A model generated the notes under the pieces. It ran no database searches. It was not told the DNA's origin and saw nothing but the letters and a program-made list of their open reading frames with translations. DNA of 6,809 nt from an uncultured Desulfuromonadales bacterium (GTDB taxonomy: Bacteria > Desulfobacterota > Desulfuromonadia > Desulfuromonadales > Geopsychrobacteraceae). The stretch covers positions 1 to 6,809 of the forward strand of contig CALZHQ010000112.1 in assembly GCA_945787295.1 (NCBI GenBank), in the 5' to 3' direction. Position 1 is the stretch's first letter. Each line of letters starts with the position of its first letter. Shown here piece after piece: positions 4,101-6,809 of this stretch. The position numbers and the translations under genes were made by a program.

Positions 4101-6809
4101 CAGGTTGCCACGGTTATTGCAGCGGTCGGGTTGATCCCGGAATCGTTATTGAAGCGAAGATAATCGCCATTGCCTTCATACTGACAGACCTGGCCTCGGT
4201 CGGCATCGTCCACTGGCGTTGCATTGCCAATTCTGGTTCCGTTGCCGCCGGAGCCACTATTGATAACAGCCCCCCAGGAAGCTTCGTCCATTTTCAGCCA
4301 TAAGGTTGGCTCTGAAAGCACCTGGCGATGGTCAAAGGCAACCAATGGCGAGAAATTGGCATCAACATCGCCGATGGTACAGTTCGCCATGGTATCACTA
4401 CACTTTTCAATAATGTAGGATTCTTCGTCAGTCAAGTCGTCGGTCCAGGTCAGATCGATCTGCACTTCAGAGACACCGGCCGCGGTGAAATCGCCCGGAG
4501 TGTTAAAGTTCAGGGTCGTGACACTGTTGCTGATCGCACCGGGGGTCGGCCAGTTCGGTGCCCCAGCAGGGTTGTCTGCTACCAGCCAGTAGGTATAGGG
4601 CAGCCCGGGGCAGACACTGGTGTCGGCATAACTGACAGCATCGGCAGCTGGAGTAGACACAGCCGTGGTAAATTCAGCCTCTTCGTCACAGGCGGCCCCG
4701 CTCCCGGGACAACGTTTGAGGATATAACCGCTCTCCGAGTCGGTATTATCGGTCCAGGCCAGATTTATCTGGGTGGAACTGGCGACAGTGGCGGTAAACC
4801 CTGAAGGTGCAACCGGAACATCGGTGGTCGCATACTTGATGACGGTTGGCAAACTTTCGGCCTTATCACTTCCAGTACAATCGTTGGAGCTGTAACTCTT
4901 TAGCTGGTACCCGTAAGTGGTGTCGGGCATCAGCCCGGTATCGAAATACTGCCTGGTCATTGTTCCGGCGGCGGTATTGCTGCCGTTGTAACGGGCCAGG
5001 GCTTCGGCGTCGCTCAAGGCACGGTTATAAACCATCACTTCATCGAGCTTGCCATTGAAGTAATAACTGCCATTTGCCCGCCGGCCAATGGTCACTGGAT
5101 TGGTGCTGGTGTCGTAAGCGATTGTACCGGTCGAATACTTGGTCCCATTCACGTAGAAACGGGTTCCCACCCCCGGCTCAAATACCGCCATCAGATGTTG
5201 CCAGGCTTGTGGAGTTATGGTGCCAACGGTCCAATAACTGGAACCATGGTAGATTCGCCAAGCGGTTCCATGGCTGGCAATCGCCCAATCGTTACCACCA
5301 TTTTCGGTGCTGATGATATGCCGCCAGGTACTCGCTGTATCGTTGGGATAGACCCAGGCCTCAAAGGTCGCTCCCGGTCCGGAGCTGGTCTGATCGATAG
5401 TAACAGAAGTGGTTAAATAATCGCTGCTTCCGTTAAAGTTACCGGCCCAGCCGATCTTACCATCCGAATTGATGGAAGCAGAACCGTAGCTGGTGGCATC
5501 ATTGCCGTAGCCGGAACTGTCCTTGACATCTCCCGCCGAGTGGTCCCAACTTGCCTCTTCCATCGACAGGGCAAGCACCCGACCGGTCTTCATATCGGTC
5601 GTATCCGTCATTACGGTACAGCTACCACCTGTGCAACGTTCCAGCAGATAACCGTTGAGGTCGTAGCCGGTCATGTTCCAGTCAATCTGGATACCTTCTT
5701 CGGAAACCTTGGTCACGGCAAAACTGCCCGGCGTCAGTGGAGTAGCGGCAGTCACATCCACGATAACGCTGGCACTGTCCCAAATCACGCCGTTATAAGC
5801 CCGAATCCGGTATCGATAATCGAGGCCGGAACAGACACTATCATCAACATAACGGGTGACATCGGCCCCGACAGCGGCAATTTCGGTCGGATCACAGGAG
5901 GTCCCTTGACAACGTTCGATCTTAAAACCCTCTTCCGACACAGTGCCATCGACCCAAGAAAGATTGATCTGGGCACTGGTCACTGAAACCGCGCTGACAC
6001 TGCCCGGCGCCGGCGGCGTAGTGGTGATGCTTTCAATCGGTGTGTAGGCCGGCACATTACAGGTGGCGGTCTTGTAGGGAGTGACCCGGTAGTAATATGG
6101 GGTGCTGTGTGTGAGACCGGCATCACTGAGGGTCATCGGATCATCGGCCAGCACGGTTCCGGCCACTGCGGGATCACTGGCATCTGAACAGTCACTGGTG
6201 ATACAACGTTCAATTCTGAAACCGGTTTCGTCAGTGCTGTTGTCGGTCCAGCTCAGATCGACCTGTTGCTCGGAAATCAAGGTAAGGCTAAGGTCGGTCG
6301 GCGCTATGCTGCTATCGACCAGAACATCAATCTGCTGATTACTGTAACCGGTGATCCATTCGTTGCTCCGCTCCGCCCTTATCTGGTAGCTGTAGGTGGT
6401 GCCGGGGCAGACGGTATCATCGACAAAAGTCGTCGCATCGGCGGCCGGGTAAAGCTTGGTGTTGCCAGGGACCTCGGTATCGTCGGTCGATAAACTGCAG
6501 CCGATCCCTTCACAGCGCTCGATAATAAAGTGCTCCTCGTTGCCGGTATTGTCGGTCCAATCGAGTTGCACTTCGGTGCTGCTGAGCACAGTGGTAGATA
6601 AGCCGCTCGGCGGTATCGGATCGGCGGTCGTCACTTCCAGCTCCGCCCAACGTGAGAAGTCCCCGTTGGCGTGCTCGGACCTGATCCGGTAGCAGTAGGT
6701 GGAGTTTTTACTCAACCCGGTATTGGAATAACTGATTTCATCCGCTGCCGCGGAATAGAGAGCTGTCCAGGGCGAGGCAGAATCGCAGATCCCGTCTCCG
6801 ACAATGACA
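1133..6809 (-). CDS. Giant multi-modular FN3 / LamG / DUF2341 protein, 5'-partial
   Basis: Open from the right edge to a TAG at 1133-1135, giving 1,891 visible residues; the N-terminus and any signal peptide lie outside the window. It is an array of twelve FN3 modules, the first partial. Each opens with a proline-rich linker and a strand like 'QIDLSWTDN', then 'IERC-x4-C', then 'SYTDTSVCPGKTYYYRVRA' or a variant. LamG-like jelly-rolls sit inside modules 5 and 7; DUF2341 plus a further beta-sandwich sits inside module 10. Such proteins are normally exported and bind carbohydrate or other surfaces; that role is inferred, and no catalytic residues are visible. There is no transmembrane segment, LPXTG, PEP-CTERM or autotransporter barrel at the C-terminus, which ends in a short tail 'AQPDTTCSP'. 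The TTG at 6713-6715 is an internal Leu codon in the first module, not a start. The uninterrupted 5.7 kb frame and conserved folds make the coding call secure; the biological role is unknown. Confidence 0.96.
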   Translation of the reverse strand, partial: VIVGDGICDSASPWTALYSAAADEISYSNTGLSKNSTYCYRIRSEHANGDFSRWAELEVTTADPIPPSGLSTTVLSSTEVQLDWTDNTGNEEHFIIERCEGIGCSLSTDDTEVPGNTKLYPAADATTFVDDTVCPGTTYSYQIRAERSNEWITGYSNQQIDVLVDSSIAPTDLSLTLISEQQVDLSWTDNSTDETGFRIERCITSDCSDASDPAVAGTVLADDPMTLSDAGLTHSTPYYYRVTPYKTATCNVPAYTPIESITTTPPAPGSVSAVSVTSAQINLSWVDGTVSEEGFKIERCQGTSCDPTEIAAVGADVTRYVDDSVCSGLDYRYRIRAYNGVIWDSASVIVDVTAATPLTPGSFAVTKVSEEGIQIDWNMTGYDLNGYLLERCTGGSCTVMTDTTDMKTGRVLALSMEEASWDHSAGDVKDSSGYGNDATSYGSASINSDGKIGWAGNFNGSSDYLTTSVTIDQTSSGPGATFEAWVYPNDTASTWRHIISTENGGNDWAIASHGTAWRIYHGSSYWTVGTITPQAWQHLMAVFEPGVGTRFYVNGTKYSTGTIAYDTSTNPVTIGRRANGSYYFNGKLDEVMVYNRALSDAEALARYNGSNTAAGTMTRQYFDTGLMPDTTYGYQLKSYSSNDCTGSDKAESLPTVIKYATTDVPVAPSGFTATVASSTQINLAWTDNTDSESGYILKRCPGSGAACDEEAEFTTAVSTPAADAVSYADTSVCPGLPYTYWLVADNPAGAPNWPTPGAISNSVTTLNFNTPGDFTAAGVSEVQIDLTWTDDLTDEESYIIEKCSDTMANCTIGDVDANFSPLVAFDHRQVLSEPTLWLKMDEASWGAVINSGSGGNGTRIGNATPVDDADRGQVCQYEGNGDYLRFNNDSGINPTAAITVATWAKSNGATWSADHSLLSKRSAYILSPQAGGTGMRFYIYSSSNWRLIDVPNLPIDITEWHHYAGTYDGSNIILYVDGAEVGRTPWVGTIYNDTGYLEIGRDEGYTTRYLNGWMDDAMVFSRALTPDEVASLPLNTGNSIYHDQGLDPATFYSYRLRSHKSATCSLPADDWVYATDDTLSPPPPTDLSVNATSTTSIAISWTDNSGSETNYHLQRCISPDLDCGVLTNFTTLDDTLTVDSESYTDTSVCPGKTYYYRVRAEKTAASGWPTGWDGPVSDATANHQAPSALAASRVSEAQVSLAWTDNTGDETGFEIDRCIVSDCSSVETTIAVAAETTSYLDDYLAPDQIYYYRVRGLKAGACSAGPTGWPTAYSGIDNVETSTDLSVPTLLSATTINSTQIDLSWVDNAVTETATVIERCQGAGCAEVPFAPLAEVAGNVASYSDTSVCAGKTYRYRVQAKNEGLSGGGSWTRKMPLTFTGFVADAVTSITIPHDPDPGDMRDDFGDIRFYDEDSKRELPYTIASLNEGVSATFHVKLGQSDNISVYYGNPSATEVGNEDDLLMFHDTFRGTTIDTDNWVEIDNASNTIRQNDDLQLFDVTSGWNYALISNKTFDRLAGRELYIDLTIPADTAGSNSFMVGWELNQTTDPNYTQLVHGLYWANYTFSTYEKGTSRGGSGTYSASTDYEMKIVLLSNGADFYIKGGAYADWTLVKSNTFNSDATMRIAFTQSTHQAYIHEVKVKDVAIDTGAALGGEITSGGFAFGNTWDNDNDNIYSNEAEDSTSNPVAPSDLSVVAVSDSLFELSWTDNNDAEDGFEIERCSGGGCSFIVLTPAVGTDVTSYTDTTAPASTLSTYQVRTYKNSICPWPSNLYSGTASDTSFPAPSSRLDLSAINSQMIQLDWDDDAADEDGYEVEFQISIGEFVKIADLPADSTAFVDRRTVQGDTTYTYRIRPYRVDTPDTVYSPYSTQESLTTPSYGTSAQPDTTCSP
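1766..1804 (-). other. Acidic Asp-x-Asp-x-Asp linker, possible calcium site
   Basis: The stretch reads D-N-D-N-D-N-I-Y-S-N-E-A-E, spaced like the calcium loop of bacterial thrombospondin type 3-like repeats (Asp at 1, 3, 5; Glu at 11), and is followed by 'TSNP', a common end to such repeats. Against this, 'YSNEAEDST' also resembles the G strand of the host FN3 module, so the acidic residues may only be the linker that re-enters the module. Calcium binding is inference. Confidence 0.4.
1856..2698 (-). other. DUF2341 domain plus following beta-sandwich, nested in FN3 module 10
   Basis: The first part (about 2698-2408) matches the DUF2341 pattern: 'WTRKMPLTFTG', 'ITIPHDPD', 'DFGDIRFYDEDSKRELPY', 'VSATFHVKLG' and the characteristic ending 'ISVYYGNPSATEV'. 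The second part (about 2416-1856) begins 'MFHDTFRGTTIDTDNW' and continues for about 190 residues with aromatic-rich strands. This is the usual arrangement in which DUF2341 is followed by a concanavalin A-like domain, here too diverged to name further. The block interrupts the host FN3 after strand F ('TYRYRVQAKNEG') and ends near an acidic linker. DUF2341 has no established biochemical function but recurs in large surface proteins. Confidence 0.8.
3701..4306 (-). other. LamG-like jelly-roll domain nested in FN3 module 7
   Basis: About 200 residues in the same fold as the module 5 insert but clearly diverged: 'LWLKMDEASWG', 'YEGNGDYLRF', 'ITVATWAKS', 'WHHYAGTYDGSNIILYVDG', 'YLEIGRDEG', and the closing 'LNGWMDDAMVFSRALTPDE'. 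It also sits before strand E of its host, which resumes with 'SIYHDQGLDPATFYSYRL'. It carries one extra Cys ('GQVCQYEG') near its start that the first LamG domain lacks. Confidence 0.88.
4982..5584 (-). other. LamG-like jelly-roll domain nested in FN3 module 5
   Basis: About 200 residues with hallmarks of the concanavalin A-like/LamG_3 fold: 'LALSMEEASWD' at the start, 'DSSGYGNDAT', 'NFNGSSDYL', 'TFEAWVYP', 'WQHLMAVFEPG', 'TRFYVNGTKY', and the closing 'FNGKLDEVMVYNRALSDAE'. The host FN3 module stops after its 'ERCTGGSC' region and resumes with 'YFDTGLMPDTTYGYQL', so the jelly-roll occupies the loop before strand E. Family members commonly bind glycans or mediate adhesion; the ligand here is unknown. 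Confidence 0.88.

Larger units (their letters stand above)
1136..6809 (-). repeat. Array of twelve FN3 modules
   Basis: Approximate module limits, in order from the N-terminus: 1 at 6809-6614 (partial), 2 at 6613-6305, 3 at 6304-6011, 4 at 6010-5735, 5 at 5734-4814, 6 at 4813-4508, 7 at 4507-3566, 8 at 3565-3260, 9 at 3259-2954, 10 at 2953-1748, 11 at 1747-1460, 12 at 1459-1136. Plain modules are 92-103 residues, the usual FN3 length; 5, 7 and 10 are longer because they carry insertions. The B-strand Trp ('LSWTDN') and the F-strand Tyr ('YYYRVRA') recur. Modules 2-11 each have a Cys pair after the C strand (C-x4-C to C-x6-C) and one further Cys; module 12 has none. The repeats are diverged in DNA as well as protein, so they look like old duplications rather than a recent tandem expansion. 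Confidence 0.9.

Noticed and set aside
6713..6715. TTG as the start of the giant gene
   Set aside because: The frame continues upstream to the window edge with sensible FN3 sequence ('ADEISYSNTGLSKNSTYCY' spans the codon), so the start is outside the window.
1136..6809. Recurring short DNA motifs such as the TCGGTCCAGCTCAG type, about every 300 bases
   Set aside because: They encode the conserved 'LSWTDN' strand of each FN3 module, vary at codon third positions, and have no CRISPR-like repeat/spacer length.
1136..6809. Cys pairs as possible haem-binding sites
   Set aside because: The spacing is C-x4-C or longer and no CxxCH occurs among the module pairs; FN3 disulfides or structural roles fit better.

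Overview
The window is about 54% GC by eye and has a single coding direction, the minus strand. It probably comes from a Gram-negative environmental bacterium. I lean towards the Desulfuromonadales (Geobacter/Desulfuromonas relatives), because large secreted proteins built from FN3 modules with the 'ERC-x4-C' signature, and small secreted proteins with carboxypeptidase-regulatory-like beta-sandwiches, are familiar there. That placement is inference from remembered protein style, not a search.

Layout in the direction of transcription (right to left). (1) 6809-1133 is most of one giant gene that enters from the right edge with its start outside the window. The 1,891 visible residues form a string of twelve fibronectin type III (FN3) modules. 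Two of these carry a LamG-like jelly-roll inside the module, and a third carries a DUF2341 domain plus a second beta-sandwich. (2) 1132-481, between the two genes, holds no intact gene. It contains the frameshifted remains of a lipoprotein with a PQQ/WD-like beta-propeller. (3) 480-1 is the start of a second secreted protein that runs off the left edge, with a clear ribosome binding site and signal peptide.

All three products look exported: a multi-module surface or extracellular protein, a former lipoprotein and a secreted beta-sandwich protein. A cell-surface or extracellular locus (adhesion, carbohydrate binding, or support of a surface structure) is the simplest reading, but no catalytic motif is visible and no substrate can be named. 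I found no RNA gene, CRISPR array, insertion sequence or convincing intrinsic terminator.

The points most worth a second look are the strict two-module alternation of cysteine positions along the FN3 array, the nesting of whole carbohydrate-binding-type domains inside FN3 modules, and the decayed propeller lipoprotein between two intact genes.
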